64,000 nucleotides of DNA, taken from positions 44,598,512-44,662,511 of the forward strand of contig NC_134281.1 in NCBI RefSeq assembly GCF_949628215.1, in the 5' to 3' direction. The stretch is from Phalacrocorax aristotelis (taxonomy: Eukaryota > Chordata > Aves > Suliformes > Phalacrocoracidae). A program made the position numbers and the translations under genes. The notes under the pieces were generated by a model. That model was not told where the DNA came from, did not search any database, and worked only from the letters and a program-made list of their open reading frames with translations. This document shows, in pieces, positions 33,979 to 46,930 of this stretch; within the stretch, counting starts at the first letter, position 1, and every line of letters begins with the position of its first letter.

Positions 33979-36483
33979 AACACACTTGCACATGGTTTTG
34001 TTTGGACAAGGCATTTTGGCAAAGTCAACAAAAACTAATTGCAAACAAACTGCCTTTATATTCAGCCCACGAAACAGCTGCTTTCAAAGTTGTACCAGCA
34101 GGAGTTAAAAGCATCACTAGCTGTTGCTACGTGACCCAGTAATTTCGGATGCTATACCTTCCACTCCATCACAGGGCTTTCCGTTTGCTGGCAAAAATGA
34201 GCAGTGAGGTGCTGAGAGTCTGTTCATCTACTTATTCAGGGCTCAGCACCGTTTTTCAGGAGCACTACATAAATACAGAAGTTGCCTGAAATAATAAATA
34301 ACTGTGACAGGTACAGAAACAAAGCCTGTAGCTCTTGGGCTAGTATTTCCTCCTCCAGAGAGGTTTTTGTTCCCTCGTGTCTGCAGGACAGAACATTCCA
34401 GCGATGTTTCAGCACTGATGGGCCCTCAAGCCTCAGCCAGGAGAAAAGTCAGCTTTCTGGCAGAAAACCCTGACTAGCTCCTGGAACCGAGCAAAGAAAA
34501 GGAGAAAAGATGAAATACTTTGTTTACCATATCATGACATCACCATCATCACTGGAGAAAAATGCAAGTTCATCTTTCTTCCCTGGGATGGTCTGTATGA
34601 CCTGAACCATTAGCACTGCTGGATAACACAGCAGTGTCCTTGCCGCTCTACAGAGAGCTCTGGGACCTCAGTGTGGGCATCAGCACATGCAGATGTGTTT
34701 GACCTCATGGCAACTGACTTCAACAGGGTGCAGATGCAACCCAGAAAGCTCCCAACGCTGAATTCCCTTTTCAGGATACGAGTCCAATAGTGATGTTTTT
34801 TCCTCTCGGGTTGAGCCAGAACGCACATGCAGAGTCGTTGACTGCTTTGTGGCAAGCTGTACCATCACCCAGGAAAGTGTACAGGCTCCACAGAGACAGG
34901 GAAGGATTTCTGCCCAGAAAGTCTTTGCATCGTCCACTGCTTTAATTGTTAGCATGTGCTGGCATACAGAGAAGAGAAGAACATACCTGAGCCTTTACAG
35001 AATGTAAACAATTTCCTCCAAAGAAAACAGTCACTTCAACCAGCACCTGTCACTCAGCATACATAGACTGGTGGCTCTCTGGAAAAAAACTGCCTCCAAG
35101 GAAACGCATGGCTTAATTCAAACACCTCTAGGTTAGCAAAGTCTTCACGGATGGTTTCATCTTCCTCCTCCTTTCACTTCCCTTCTACCCCCATCCCCCA
35201 AAATTCACTTTTATTTGTAAGTGCTCTGCTATTTTCTATATATCTGTTTCTGTTCTCTGGTAACTGAGCAATTGTTGAAGACTTCATGGGACAGGTAAAG
35301 CCAGGATACCCCAGTACATCACATTTTAGCCATTTTACTTTTTCCTGGTTTTGCTGCACACAATCTGGCCTCACACCAGATTAGGTACATCAAAACCAGG
35401 TTTAGGCTTCATGACAAAGAGTCAGTTAAAAGAAAAAGGATGGGTTTTCTGCCATAAAGAGGGGCCATCACTCTATTCCAGGGGTAAAAAATGTCTGAAA
35501 GCGTGCAGAACTGCTGTGACTCTGACAGCGAGAAATGCAGAAAAAATACAGTTGCAAATGGCAACATAGCCAGCTGAGACATCCCTACAGTGAGGTGTGC
35601 CTCCATCCAACTGGAACTCAGATTGAGTTGTCAGAAGGATCCAGTAAATCTTTGTACTCACATAAGACCAGAGCCAGGGGAGTACTTTACCGCCCTGAGA
35701 TGGAATGGAAAATCAGAGCTTCAGAATCCTTACAAAGAGATCATCTTAGGAGGGGAAATGGCATGGATCAACTGCAATGTTCATTCTGGGTTTAACACTA
35801 CAGACAACAGCAAAGTGAGATAAAACTGTAAAAAAATATCCAGAAGTCATGCTTTCCAGTTTTGAAACCACTTGGAAACGTTTTCAGGACTGGGAGATTT
35901 ACTGAACTGACCCTCGTACATGCAAACACAGACAGGTTATCCTAGATGACCATTTTCTGATTACGAAAACCCAGTCAGAAAATTCCTGCCCAGACATTTT
36001 ACATAATTACAGACTGCAAGAAAACGCCAAATCAGAGTATAAAGAAAAAATCCTGGCAGATTCCCACCTGAATAAAAATTAATGTTTTAAAGCATTAATT
36101 CAGTAAAGTGCTGCTCCTGGGGAAGCCAGAGATCACTCATTTGAAGGGACTGGTAGGAGCCCAGGCAAATATGTGTGCAGTGGGAACAGCACCCAGTGCA
36201 AAGATACCCAATCCTAAAGCCATTTGTACCAGATGGACTAAAGATCACTTGCCCTCAACAGCAGCCGTTTTTTATTTCTGGTGCAGAAAACATATACTCC
36301 CGCCCTGCTGTGCTGAGCTTTGTTCTGGAAGTCAGCAGAGCACCCAGCACTGGAAGGACTCCAGGGATCTCAGCAGGCACTGCTGCACACCCTCTCTGTC
36401 CGCAGCCTCGCACCGGCCCCAAACAGCCCAAAATAACCTGACACTGTGCAAGTAGACAGGCAGAATAATTCAGAAACACCAGC
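33979..36483. other. Non-coding sequence, nothing recognised
   Basis: No gene, RNA or named repeat. A 115-codon plus-strand frame near 36.1-36.5 kb overlaps a minus-strand frame and has no domain. Confidence 0.6.
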
Positions 36484-36740
36484 TGAAAAGGCCGATCCTT
36501 TGTGTGAATTCAAGAGGAGTTCATTCTCTCCAAAGTCCAGTAAATCACTTGAATGTTGACTCAGAGATGATATTATCGGCCTGTCCTTCACAATTGCTTC
36601 AAGCATAATTTTGGCCTCAACAGTTTCTTTAATTGAATCCGATGCAGATGGGAGTCCACCAGCACTTCATTTTTGTTTTATTTTTATGATTCAATTTAGC
36701 ATTTAGTTTCAGTTGCAATCTGGTTTTATTATAGTTGTTT
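36484..36740. promoter_or_regulatory. Candidate conserved non-coding element
   Basis: AT-rich repeat-free DNA with isolated CpGs ('ggccgatcc', 'ttatcggcc', 'aatccgatg') and several homeodomain- or SOX-like motifs, including 'tttaattgaatcc' near 36630 and 'attcaatttagca' near 36689. Composition suggests constraint; nothing else supports it. Confidence 0.28.
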
Positions 36741-39700
36741 CTAGCATAAAATGTATCCACCTATTACTAACACTACATAAATTCAGATGCTGTCTTAAGA
36801 AACATTCTCGCATGTATGAGTGTTAACATTTCATATATAATATGCCTACTCATTGATAAGGCTTGCTGCATTATTCAGTGCCATGACCTTTCCAGAGGAA
36901 GTACTGTTTCAATGCATAATGTGTTACAAAGGCAAAGAAATGCAACCTTTCCTATTGCTGTAATGCATCATATCTTTGGGGCGTACCTCCCAAGAGGCAA
37001 AGGTCATTCAACCATGCACCATGCACTTGCTCCAGCAGGAGTGTCAATTTGAGAATATATTCCTTCACCAAGGAGCTGGTATTCACATGTCTTCGTGACT
37101 TCTTTTTATACGAATATAGGGTTCTGTTTCACGATCTAATGTCCCTTTCCATGTATATTATAGATACTGAACTAGTGTTACACCCTAGAAGTGGTTGCGC
37201 TGCACTGTTTGCTAGCTAAAGGCAGTCAGAAGAGGCTTAATATTTCCAGAAGACCTGAGTATTCATGCTGCAGTACTATCACATCCACCGTCACATCCAC
37301 TGTAGTTTCAATAAGAAGTAAACTGAAACCATCAAGGCTGTGATTATACCTTGGAGGAAAATTTCTAGGCAGTGAGGATAGTACAGGATTGCATCAGACA
37401 GCCTGGGTAGGCTGAGGTGTCTCCATCACCAGCTGTGAGCCAGGACTGATGTGGGTTGAGCAGGTCTAGCTCCACAGCTCACAGAAGAAGGAGGTGACAT
37501 TTTAGGAGGGCTTTTCTAGCCCTATGATTTTACACTTGCACCCAGGATTTGAGTTTTGGGATCTACTTGCAGGAAGCGCAAGTTACAGTCACATCTACAT
37601 TGCAGCATACCAACAGCAACTACTGCATGAGCTCTCTTACCTGAGGTACCAGCTGGTTTTCCATGCCATGTTAAGCTCCACACTGCTGTGGTTAGACTGC
37701 TATCTAGAGCAAAATTGCCTCGTTTCAAATTAGATTCTTTGTAGTAGATACCAAGTAGATCAGCCCAGATTCAAAGGCTTGCAAGGCAGATCACTTTTGA
37801 ACACAAACAAATTTAGAATAAATCTAGATTTAATTAATTCTCTTTTTTTCTGATCTAAGCTAAGAGCTTTTGTAACATCTGAAACTTTTATCGGAGTTGA
37901 CAATGGTATAAATACCATCCTGCCAGTTTCTAGAGTGCTAGCAAACAATCTTTCATCAACTGAAGGAACTCTTACAGACGGAGCAAGACATAAACAGCCA
38001 TATGTAATGCACATTCTCTGGACTGGGTCCACCACTAGCAAAACCCTCCTGCTTCCCTGGAACCAGCAACACAAAATCCCTTTATATGTCTTAAGTGTCC
38101 ACAGTACAGACAATAACACATTAGCATGCGCTTGACACTACTGTCAAAATAAACAGCTATTTATTAACATTCTACAAAGCATTATTTTTAAAAGAAACAA
38201 ATCGAGAAATAATGTCAGAAAAAAAAAAAAATATCCCTCTGCCCCAGAAAACAGCATCTCTCTTTTACTAGAGACAACATCTGGTCCAGATAACAGCTGC
38301 CAAGGGCTAGAGCTAAGAGGAATAGTGATCACTGTTGCTTGGTGGTTGCTCGAGTATTTTTGAGAACAACATTTTTTCAATGTATGGTATCACTGCCAAC
38401 TATTCCCTGGGATCCCAGGAGGACAATGCATTCCCTTTCTGCTCTTACTGGGTAAACGGAATAAAGGCTGAACATGATGCTTGCTCTCACCAGTCAAACC
38501 TGAACTAAACATAAGAAGATATTAAAAACTGCTTCCCCCTCTTTCTTTCTGAGGTGAAAACATCCCCATTTTGTGCAGGGAGACTTTTGCTGCCTTTGTT
38601 CCTGTGGTTAAAGCAAATTTAAAGATATCAAGGAACCTTTTGAGAAAACCAAGAGAGGAAGCTTGAATGCAAAGTGAACTTACAAACAAAAAGCTATTTT
38701 TAGTGTTCAGGGGAAACTCTTAGCATTGGACAAACAATACAAGGAAGTTTCAGACACTGACTGCTAGGGAGAGCTAATATCCCCTTGCTGCTGCCCCACC
38801 TAGTCTGTATACAGGAATGCTGCTATATTCTCAGGCTTCTCACAACCCCCAAATTATCCACCTTCCCTTTAGCGTGGTGCAAAAGTTCAGGGCTTAGGCC
38901 TAGAGCCACCTGGTGACCTTGGCTCATACACACAACCTCACCCTGACACTGGCATAGGTGATTTGAGGCCACAGCATGGCCATGATGGGACCGTGGGCTC
39001 TGTGGTGTTGATGGAATGGGTGGTGGGACTTCCATTTGCAGTACCACCAGACATGGTAGTGGAACACAGCTGGAAGCATGCACAGGGCTGAGGCCAAAGA
39101 GCAAAGAAAGAGTCCTGTGTACCCCAGGCACAGAATTAAAGCAGAGCAGGTGGGCAGAAGCAGAAGAAATGACATGAATGGCCTTGTGACAATCCAGAAA
39201 GGATCCTCTTAAACACAGGGCAAAATATCTAGCTGTGCTTCTGCCCTTCATACATTCTTGGACCCCAGGACATCATCTGCAGAGAGTCAACAGAGTTGCA
39301 GTGGTGCCCAGCAGCTGGTGATCTAGCTGTAGATTCAGGACATAACAACAAAGCTTTTGCAGTCCCCATTGACCCTTCTTTTCCTCCTAGCAATTCAGCT
39401 TTCCACCACCCCCAGGCAAGCGAATAATATATTTTTCAAGCAATTATCAATATGCACATTCTTTGGGTTGGAAAGCTTTTACACAGGAGTTTTTCTAGTC
39501 TATTCACTTCTTGCTTTAGCTGCATTCCTGCTTATTAATTTGCAACTAGAGTAAGGCTACATTTGAAGGACACCATTTCCCTTGAAACCTCTCCCAGATC
39601 TTTGTATTGCTTAGACACCTGAACCAGTGTTCAGGGAACAGAAGATCCTGGAAAAGTAATTCCATAGAGCAGACACATTCCTGGTATGCTACTGCTTTTG

Positions 39701-39899
39701 CTATGAGCTTACAAACACTTAAAGCAAGGCTTTGATGGACAGAGTCAATCAGAAACTGGATGCATGGTGGAACTGTACAAGAAATAGAAGCTCTACAGGA
39801 TTGCTGAAGTCCTTATCTGTCCCTGTTGCCTATATAGGCTCACGAGAGGTCAGTCAGGGGCATTTTGTAGATCTGCATGCCAGTGGAAGAGAAGGATAT
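36741..39899. other. Non-coding sequence with short simple repeats
   Basis: A 12-base near-repeat ('cacatccaccgt', 'cacatccactgt') lies at 37280-37303 and a run of about 14 A at 38217-38231. The 142-codon minus-strand frame at 38823-39251 has no recognisable domain. Confidence 0.6.
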
Positions 39900-40445
39900 T
39901 TATTATATTGCAATAAGCTGAGCCTCAGTCAGCAATGTGCCCTTCCAGGGACAAAATCCAACTTTTTTGCAACAAAGTTGCAACTTTTGCAATAGCAAAA
40001 GTGTAACCAGCAGGTTGAAGGAAATGGGTCTTCCCCTGTATTCAGCACTTGTGAACCCAGGTCTGGATACTGCATCCAGCTTTGGGCTCCCCAGGACATG
40101 ACACTGACTAAGGGGAGTGACTTAGAGAGCCGGGACTTACCCATCAGGATGATCTGGGGCCAAAGCACATGGCATGAGAGGAGGGAACTGGGCTTGTTCA
40201 GGCTGGGGCAGAGAGAGTGATGAGGAATGGCAGCTTCCAGTACATAATGGGTAGTAACAGAGATGATGAAGCCTGGCCTCTCAAAGACACACAGTGAAAG
40301 GACAAGTTGCAGTGAGGGAGATTCAGATCAGTTACAAGGAAAAAGAAATTTGTCCTGAGAGTCGTCAAACCCTTTGACAAGAACTCAGAAACCATAGATC
40401 CATGTAGTTTTTCAGTGAGTCTTTATAAGCTAGATGGGGTAAGGC
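39900..40445 (+). mobile_element. CR1 LINE fragment, end of ORF2, 3' tail missing
   Basis: A strong run of CR1 landmarks in order: 'cagcaatgtgccctt' (39930), 'agcaggttgaaggaaatgg' (40010), 'tattcagcacttgtgaac' (40039), 'ttttgggctccccag'-like sequence (40080), 'gatgatc' (40148), 'gaactgggcttgttcagg' (40185), 'cacacagtgaaaggacaag' (40289) and 'gtcgtcaaaccctttg' (40362). At 40036 the codons give L-Y-S-A-L-V, the conserved end of the reverse transcriptase. Frameshifts and a local rearrangement near 39965-40000 (repeated 'ttttgcaa' words) break the frame. The copy stops before the CR1 3' tail. Confidence 0.92.
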
Positions 40446-40748
40446 CTCTACAGCCATAAAGCACTCAACTCTCTTTGACTGGCTCCGGGACACTAGAATA
40501 CGCAGGCACCTGAACACCTTTGCCTAGTCTGCTCCAGAAGGCCTGCTCATTGTTTCAAATGGCACTGTTAGGTCACTGTCACTTAGACAATTTTCAAAGA
40601 AAGTCACCTTGATTTTGGATTCTGAGCCTCTCCTACAGGGTTTTTCAAATTGTTTTTTCCCTCAGATACTTTGTCCTTGACTTGTTAAATATTCCCTAGG
40701 TGAGAGGATAGAGTTGGTTGTTGCTTCTTTCTAAATAATATCCATATG
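40446..40748. other. Non-coding sequence, nothing recognised
   Basis: No continuation of the CR1 3' end is visible after 40445, and no other repeat is recognised. Confidence 0.5.
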
Positions 40749-40800
40749 TTGGTTTGGGGGTTTTTTGTTGTTTGGGGTTTTTTTTTGGGGGGGGGAGGGG
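40749..40800 (+). repeat. G/T-rich low-complexity tract
   Basis: Runs of G (five, four, nine, then four) alternate with T runs. Four G-runs with T spacers fit a loose G-quadruplex pattern. Confidence 0.9.
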
Positions 40801-41956
40801 TATGCATTGGAAAAACCCTTCAAAGAAAGAGTAGGAAGAATTTATTTCTGATCTGGCTCTTGGTTCCATCACAGGGTTGGTCTATATCTGAAAAGGGTTA
40901 AGGATTAGCTGATGGAAAACATTTGAGAGGCTCTGATAACAGAGCATACATAAACAGTGGGATCAGGCTCACAACACTGCTGGTTACACGTTGCAAATCA
41001 GCAGCTTTAGCACAGGCAGTACCAGCCTCGTACACTGCACGTTTCTACTTCTGGGCTGCACCGACTCCCTTCTGCAATAACTCACCTGTCACTCCTGAGA
41101 ATACTTTGGGCTCTCTGTCTTCCACCCATCAGCTGACAGGTCGGTAGAAATTCACCCCAGTGTCCTGCCTCTATTTCCCCCCAAACCTCTCCCCACTGAT
41201 ATCATACAAACCAGGGAAACATGCTGTTTCAGAGCAGGCACGTGAAAGTCCAACACAGCCAGGATGTTTAATGGAAACTGTGCACTGACTCTCAAACACT
41301 TGGCTGCAGATTTGTTCAGCTTTTTGAGAAAAGAGATTGCTTGATAGGGCAGCATGAGGGAGCTCTCTAGGTATGCTAGGGAGTAGTGCATGATTATAGC
41401 CGAGCACAAAGATGCTGCAGCCTAAAAACTAAAATACACTGTGAAAGACAAGACACTCGCTGTTTTCTCCCTAAGTCGATGGGTCTGTATTGTAGCACTG
41501 GCTTCAGACACAGCAACGTTCCTCATGGAGCACCTGCGACTGCTGCATGCACAGGCACCTTTGCACAGCCAGGACTAGCCTTGCACCTGGCAGAGCCCAG
41601 ATGTGGGAACACCTGGCACCCACATTAGGAAAGGCTCTTGAAGTGGCTAGGGAATTTGACCAATGTTGAAGTCAAGAGTGGAGTGGAAAAATCCCTTCCA
41701 CTCTGTCTTATGCTTGAATATTGAGACTACACCTCACTCCTCTCTGTTCCTGAAAGAAATAATAGTGTGCAACCATAATTAAATGCAGCTGTTGTTAAAC
41801 AACGCTGGAGATATTGTAAAAACTGGTGTTACGTACACACACTTCACCTCTGGGATTAAACTGCCTTGTTTCCTTCCACTGACACTCAAAACTTACTCTT
41901 TCTCTTCTTTCTCCAAAGATGAGCACAGCTAATGGTCAGGTACAAAGCAACCTAAT
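40801..41956. other. Non-coding sequence, nothing recognised
   Basis: No gene or named repeat; open frames are at most about 85 codons. Confidence 0.6.
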
Positions 41957-41990
41957 GGCACTGACGTCAGTGGGAAGATCCTGACCCCCA
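41955..41990. repeat. Possible palindromic-repeat relic containing a perfect CRE
   Basis: 'actgacgtcagtggga' at 41960-41975 is an 11-12 base palindrome around TGACGTCA (41962-41969), the full CREB/ATF site. The continuation 'agatcctgacc' resembles the 'gtgaaatcctggccc...gacttcagtggg' repeat family seen at 46.9, 54.7, 56.1 and 60.0 kb, so it may be a relic of that repeat. Confidence 0.35.
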
Positions 41991-42207
41991 CAGCACTGTG
42001 CTGGTTCATACTGGTTCACTAAGCTGAGGACCAAACTCACAAGCATGAAGAGCCCCTCCAACACAGAACTGACAGCTGAGCTCCCATGACACTATTTGCT
42101 TCTTAATCCAAATGCTACCTCCAGAACCCACGGGTCCATGCCTATAGAATGTGACAAGGCAGCAGCAGCCATGCCCTCCCAGGGTAAGGAAGCAGGAATT
42201 GTTAGTG

Positions 42208-42400
42208 TGGATCAGGTCCATGGCCCGTCTAACCCAATATCCTGTCCCAGATGGTGGCGAGCGTAAGATGCGTCAGAGGAAGGTATGAGGGACCCCATGT
42301 GAGGCAGATGTCATGCCTCACTGCAGCCTGCCCAACTTAGGAAAAGATGAAAACAAATGAGTTTATAACCTTTTGTCAGTCTGTCCCAAGGATGTAACTT
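42208..42400. mobile_element. Ancient sauropsid interspersed repeat, family not assigned
   Basis: 'gatcaggtccatggcccgtc' (42210), 'aacccaatatcctgtcccag' (42231), 'gatgcgtcagaggaaggtatg' (42267) and 'gaccccatgtgaggcagat' (42291), followed by 'cctgcccaacttagg', match a repeat abundant in turtles and crocodilians: 'gaccaatggtccatctagcccagtatcctgtc...cttcagaggaaggt...ccccat...ggcagat'. The order is collinear over about 150 bases. No coding capacity. Confidence 0.62.
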
Positions 42401-45400
42401 CACAAATATTTAGGTCAAATGGGGCACACCCTGTGCTGCACAGAAAGAGAAAAGAAGAAAACCCAGTGCTTCAACTCTTGGATGCCATACTCTGTAGGCT
42501 GGATAAGATAAACTAGTGAGAGTTGCTTGCTGTCACTGTGGATGCTGGTCCACTGGCTCAGCCCAGGAGCTAGAGGTGGCTTAGGACACAAGTGAAGTGA
42601 GTATTGCAGCCTCAGTGCAAGCCATCATTTCCAACATGACAGTCACAAAAAAACTGTAATCAGAGGAAAACTAAACTAAATGATGATAATGAAGCTAAAC
42701 TAAACTAGCCTTCCCTCTGCAGATTTTTTAAAACTCAATCCAGTTTATACAAGGGATTCACCGAAGTGAAAATCTTTCCTTGATGCATGGGAGGGCACTC
42801 ACTTTAGCCATCAGTTCCCAAAAAGTCATGAGGAAGTACCCACAAGCGTGTTGTAAATGCGAAGACCAGCTATAGAAGCATGTGGCTCCTATCTTCTTCC
42901 AGTCTGCTCCTCCTTGATGGGGACAGAAGCTGGTGACTTCTACCAGGTCCTCAGCCAGAGTCAAGAAAAACTGACAACCACAGACTGGTTCTTTATCTGT
43001 TGTAACAGGTTTTTTCAGGTATCACAAAGAGCACCAGTAAGCTTCCTAATCAGCCTGGGATTCCATTTCCTCATACCAAAGCCTGACTGAGATGAACCTT
43101 CTCATTTCTGTCTTGGCAGTGCCTGGGGCTCTCACCCTGCTTGTAGAAATGGGTCTCCATTGCCCATTCCAGTGCAACACAATGGAGGGTGGTATCACCC
43201 AGCCCACAGGGGTTTTGTCCAGGGCTGTCTGGCTGCAGCTTCCCCGGTGCTGGTCTCCAGGGAAGACCCCAAACATGGCAAATGCTAATCTAAGTACTGG
43301 GCAGTGCAGAAACTTGCCCTCTCTCCAAGGCTGGGTGTCCTGTTGGCAACGCAGGACAGAGGCAAAAGCAGATAAAAGCTATTGCTTTGCTCCAGCCTGA
43401 GTGAGGGTAGAGGGAAATCTGTTCTACGGTTTGGCACAGAAGGGTCTCCCATGTCCTTGATACCCCCGGGGTGGCATCACTGATGGCATGTGAGCAAGGC
43501 AGAGACATTGCACAGCTCTGTGCAGGGGGCAAAGGCCAGCTCAGCAGCACCCGTGAGAGCAGGCAGTTTTGCCCACAGCTCTTTTCCTCCATCAGGTGTC
43601 AATCATTTGCCTTGGCTGTGTTAATTCACAAATTTCTTTCTCCCAGCCATGCTCCCATTGTTCCCAAGCAGGGCATTGTCATGAGGCCAGTTCTATATTT
43701 ACGACAGGATGTCAACCTACGCTTACAGTCGCCTTCTTTGAACTGGATACTTTTACCTTCTATGTTGGCAACGATGCAATTCAATAGAGAGGTAGAAAAA
43801 TAAACAAGTGTTTATTTAAGACATGCTTGGTTGTATCAAAACACACAAGTGGCACTTCTTCCTATTGGCTCTTCCACGCTCTGGCCAGGAGAGCACACGT
43901 TTTTTCATGTCATAAACAAAGGATTATTTCCTAGGAAGATTGAGAGTTTCCTTTAAAGGAAAACAAAAAAAAGAAAGGAGGAAGGACTCTGCAGAATAGC
44001 CCTTAGGAAGTTACAACTCTGGAGGCCTTTTAGTCCCTCACCAGCAAAATGTACTTAAATATAGCGTGACCTGCCCAGAGCACAGCCTGAGAGATGTCAT
44101 ATACCCAGCAAAGAAATGACTGCAGCCAAAGCCAGACAGTGCCAGGCTTCAGGTGCATGCCCCTTATCAGGATCTGCAACCAGGACTAGGAGCTGTGTCT
44201 TCGGCTTGAGTTGGCTGCTTCAAAAGGATTGATTCTGCTTTATTATGTTTTAATTTACACACACAGCATAACTTTTTGTTTGTGTAGCAAAGCAGCCTGC
44301 AACCTTTGTCAGAGCAAGCACACACAAGTCCTTATCCACTGAAGGATGCCACCAGCCAACTTCAAACCAGATCTGAGATTTGAAGCACCCACCTCCTCTG
44401 CTCCTTCCTCCCTTCTTCTCCCTGGAAGTAGATCACTTTGTGATGGAGGAATAAGCCAAAACTCAGTCTTCTAGGCAGAATGCAGATAGGAGTGTTTTGT
44501 CCAATGTTAGTTTGAAGACACCGCCTGTCACTGCAGCCTCCATTCAATGCTGTACCTGCTCTGGAGATGTACAGGGAGTTTGTGCTCCAGGACACTCTGA
44601 CCTGTCTCCCACACCCTCTTCCCACAGCAGAACCAAGTAGCTATTAATTGCATTCAGCTGTAATGAGAAGTCTGAAATAGCTCAGGCTCTCTGGCAAGAG
44701 ACTTCTCTTGTAACAACAGGCTTTGGCTGTGGGTTTATCTGCCATGGATCCTGCTTCCCATACAGCACAGGGTAACTGCAGCAGGATGAACCCTAGAATG
44801 CAATAATATAAGCAGGAAGGGCTGTAATTTGAGGACCTTCCCACATCAAGTAAGTAAAACAATCTCCTCTTTCAGAATGCAACATAATTCTTGCATAAGG
44901 CTCCTTTAAAATAATATACAGTGCTTCTGAATGGGAGCCGTGGCGGGACTCTCTCTGATCCTTAGCTCGTTCTCAGATTTAGTGATAGTTTTGGTCTGAC
45001 TGCTCTAATTCATACAGAGGAGCTCTAAGTTTTTCTTACAAATGCAGAAAAGGCAGCACATACCACTGGCTGTTTCCTGAGCCTTTTGCAAGAATAAAGG
45101 TACTAACATACAGCATGTGAGTTCACCCCCTCCTTCCAAATAATCAGTGTCCTGGTACCTCACTTTCCCCTCCCAAGATGGTAGCAGGTTCTGCTTGTGC
45201 TGCCTTTCCCACTCAGAAGGACTTGTTGGAGGACTCTCTTCAGATACTGAAGATCAAAGTTAGAATAAGCTATAGCTGTATCAGGTGGGCTTCAATAAAT
45301 GATACAGCACATTCAGACAGAAATGATGACTTCCTCTTTTCACTGTGCAGAAATCATATCTGGGATCCTAAATTAACTCTGGAAAAGGCAGAAGGCCAGC

Positions 45401-46395
45401 TTATATTATTGTTATGTCAGACTAGCTATTATCCCTGGATTCAGGGCAAGTAGACATACTTTATGGAAGGAAACAGTACTCTCAGCCCTCACTGCTGTTT
45501 GCTCCCCATTTCATTCTGTCTTAAGACCTGGCCATTTTTTAGGCATCCTAATAAATCTGGGAGGTAACAGGAGACTAGGAGACCATGAAAAAATTGGTGA
45601 ATAATGAAATAATCTAGATATAAAGACACACCAGGGAACAGCTATATGTATTTTGCAATTACATTCCTAGGGCAGGATCTAATACTAGTGCCCTGCTTCT
45701 AATTTTAGAAGGCGGCTTTCACAGTGCAAGAAGTCTTTGTTACCTCTCACCCTGAGGAAATCACTAATGGTCTTCAGAGAGCTACATTACACAGAAAACC
45801 CTCTTTGGATTATGTGTCACAAGAGCTATTGAAATCTCCATTACGACCACTGCAAGACCTAGCACAGGGACAGTGAGAAAAACCTGTCTCTGTTTGCTGC
45901 CAAAGTCCTAAATATTGTTAGTCTACTTCAATAGCCAGAGATGTTGCTGGTCATGGCAGCCCTGGAAAGACCCAGACCTTTGCAAACAGGAACACAGTGT
46001 CCGAGCAAAACCACATGGCCCTATCCAGATGGAGCCTCACCGTCTTAACCCTGTGCAGCATGGCTCGGGGAAGGGATTGCTTGTTCAGGCACAGCACTAG
46101 GCTAGAGATGGTCTGACTGTCCATGGGCAAGCCCGCTCACATCCTATAAGCTGGGATGTCTTTACAATATGCTCTCTCCAGCACCTCCAGCTGCATGTTT
46201 GCACAAGTTTGCATCTGCTAGCACCTACCATTCTCAGCCGTAATACCTATCACTGAAGGGGCTGTTGGACAATGATCTGTATTGCACAGATCATCAGAGT
46301 ATTAAATTGTAGAAAAAATTATCTCACCCACTTATCTTTAATAGGGACTATGAAAACAGGGCAGAGTCCAAGCAGCACCAACATAATGAAACTGT
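42401..46395. other. Non-coding sequence, nothing firmly recognised
   Basis: The word 'ctaaactaaa' occurs twice at 42666-42711 around a 20-base spacer. Overlapping frames of about 100 codons at 43.1-43.8 kb occur on both strands with no domain. No repeat family recognised. Confidence 0.6.
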
Positions 46396-46760
46396 GTGAC
46401 AGAAACAGTAGAAGATAAAGGACCAGCAGTTCTACAGGGCTATATTTTATTGCTACACACCAAGTCTGAAGCAGTGGAAACAATGCGAGCTGTGCAGCAC
46501 AAATCAGTCACAATTGGTGCTCCTATTTCAGCAAGTGCTTTGGAGAAATTTATAGCTAATCAGGAACATGACATTATTAACGCGCTCTGTACCCAGCCAA
46601 GTGCAGATGTGTGCTTGCATAAACCTTTCCTTATCATTATTAAAAGCGATGTGCTGCAGTCTGTCATTGTTCAATAAACAATTCTACGTCCAAGATCTCA
46701 AATGTTGCTGCATCGCGTTCTGATGATCTGCGCTTTCCTTATAGGGTGTCAGAGTCAGAT
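46396..46760. promoter_or_regulatory. Candidate conserved non-coding element
   Basis: A 93-codon plus-strand frame covers 46396-46677, but its start is arbitrary and the peptide is not recognised. The DNA itself stands out: isolated CpGs ('aacgcgctc', 'aaagcgatg', 'catcgcgttc', 'tgcgctttc') in AT-rich, repeat-free sequence, with 'cagtctgtcattgttcaata' near 46658. This profile is common in deeply conserved developmental enhancers. A short conserved exon is an alternative. Confidence 0.3.
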
Positions 46761-46860
46761 GCAATAACAAATACATGACCACAGCCCCTTTGGGCTGATG
46801 TGTTTCCAAGAAGGGGCAAATGTTGATTACTCTTGCATGTTATTTCTCCTATATAGTTAA

Positions 46861-46930
46861 GAGTCATCCAAAGTCTAAAGAAGCCAGTGGAAAACTTCCC
46901 GCTGGCTTCACTGGGCTTTGCATCTGGCCA
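46861..46930. mobile_element. Palindromic MITE-like repeat relic
   Basis: 'tcatccaaagtctaaagaag' leads into 'ccagtggaaaacttcccgctgg' and 'cttcactgggctttgcatctgg'. This mirrors a familiar sauropsid palindromic repeat of the form 'gatccaaagcccattgaagtcaatgg...ccattgacttcaatgggctttggatcagg'. The two halves remain roughly reverse complementary: AAAG-CC-AGTGG against CCACT-GG-CTTT in spirit, with substitutions. Confidence 0.6.

Noticed and set aside
43100..43300. Acceptor-like 'ctgtcttggcag' with exon-like sequence
   Set aside because: No good donor follows within a normal exon length, and the frame is not recognisable.
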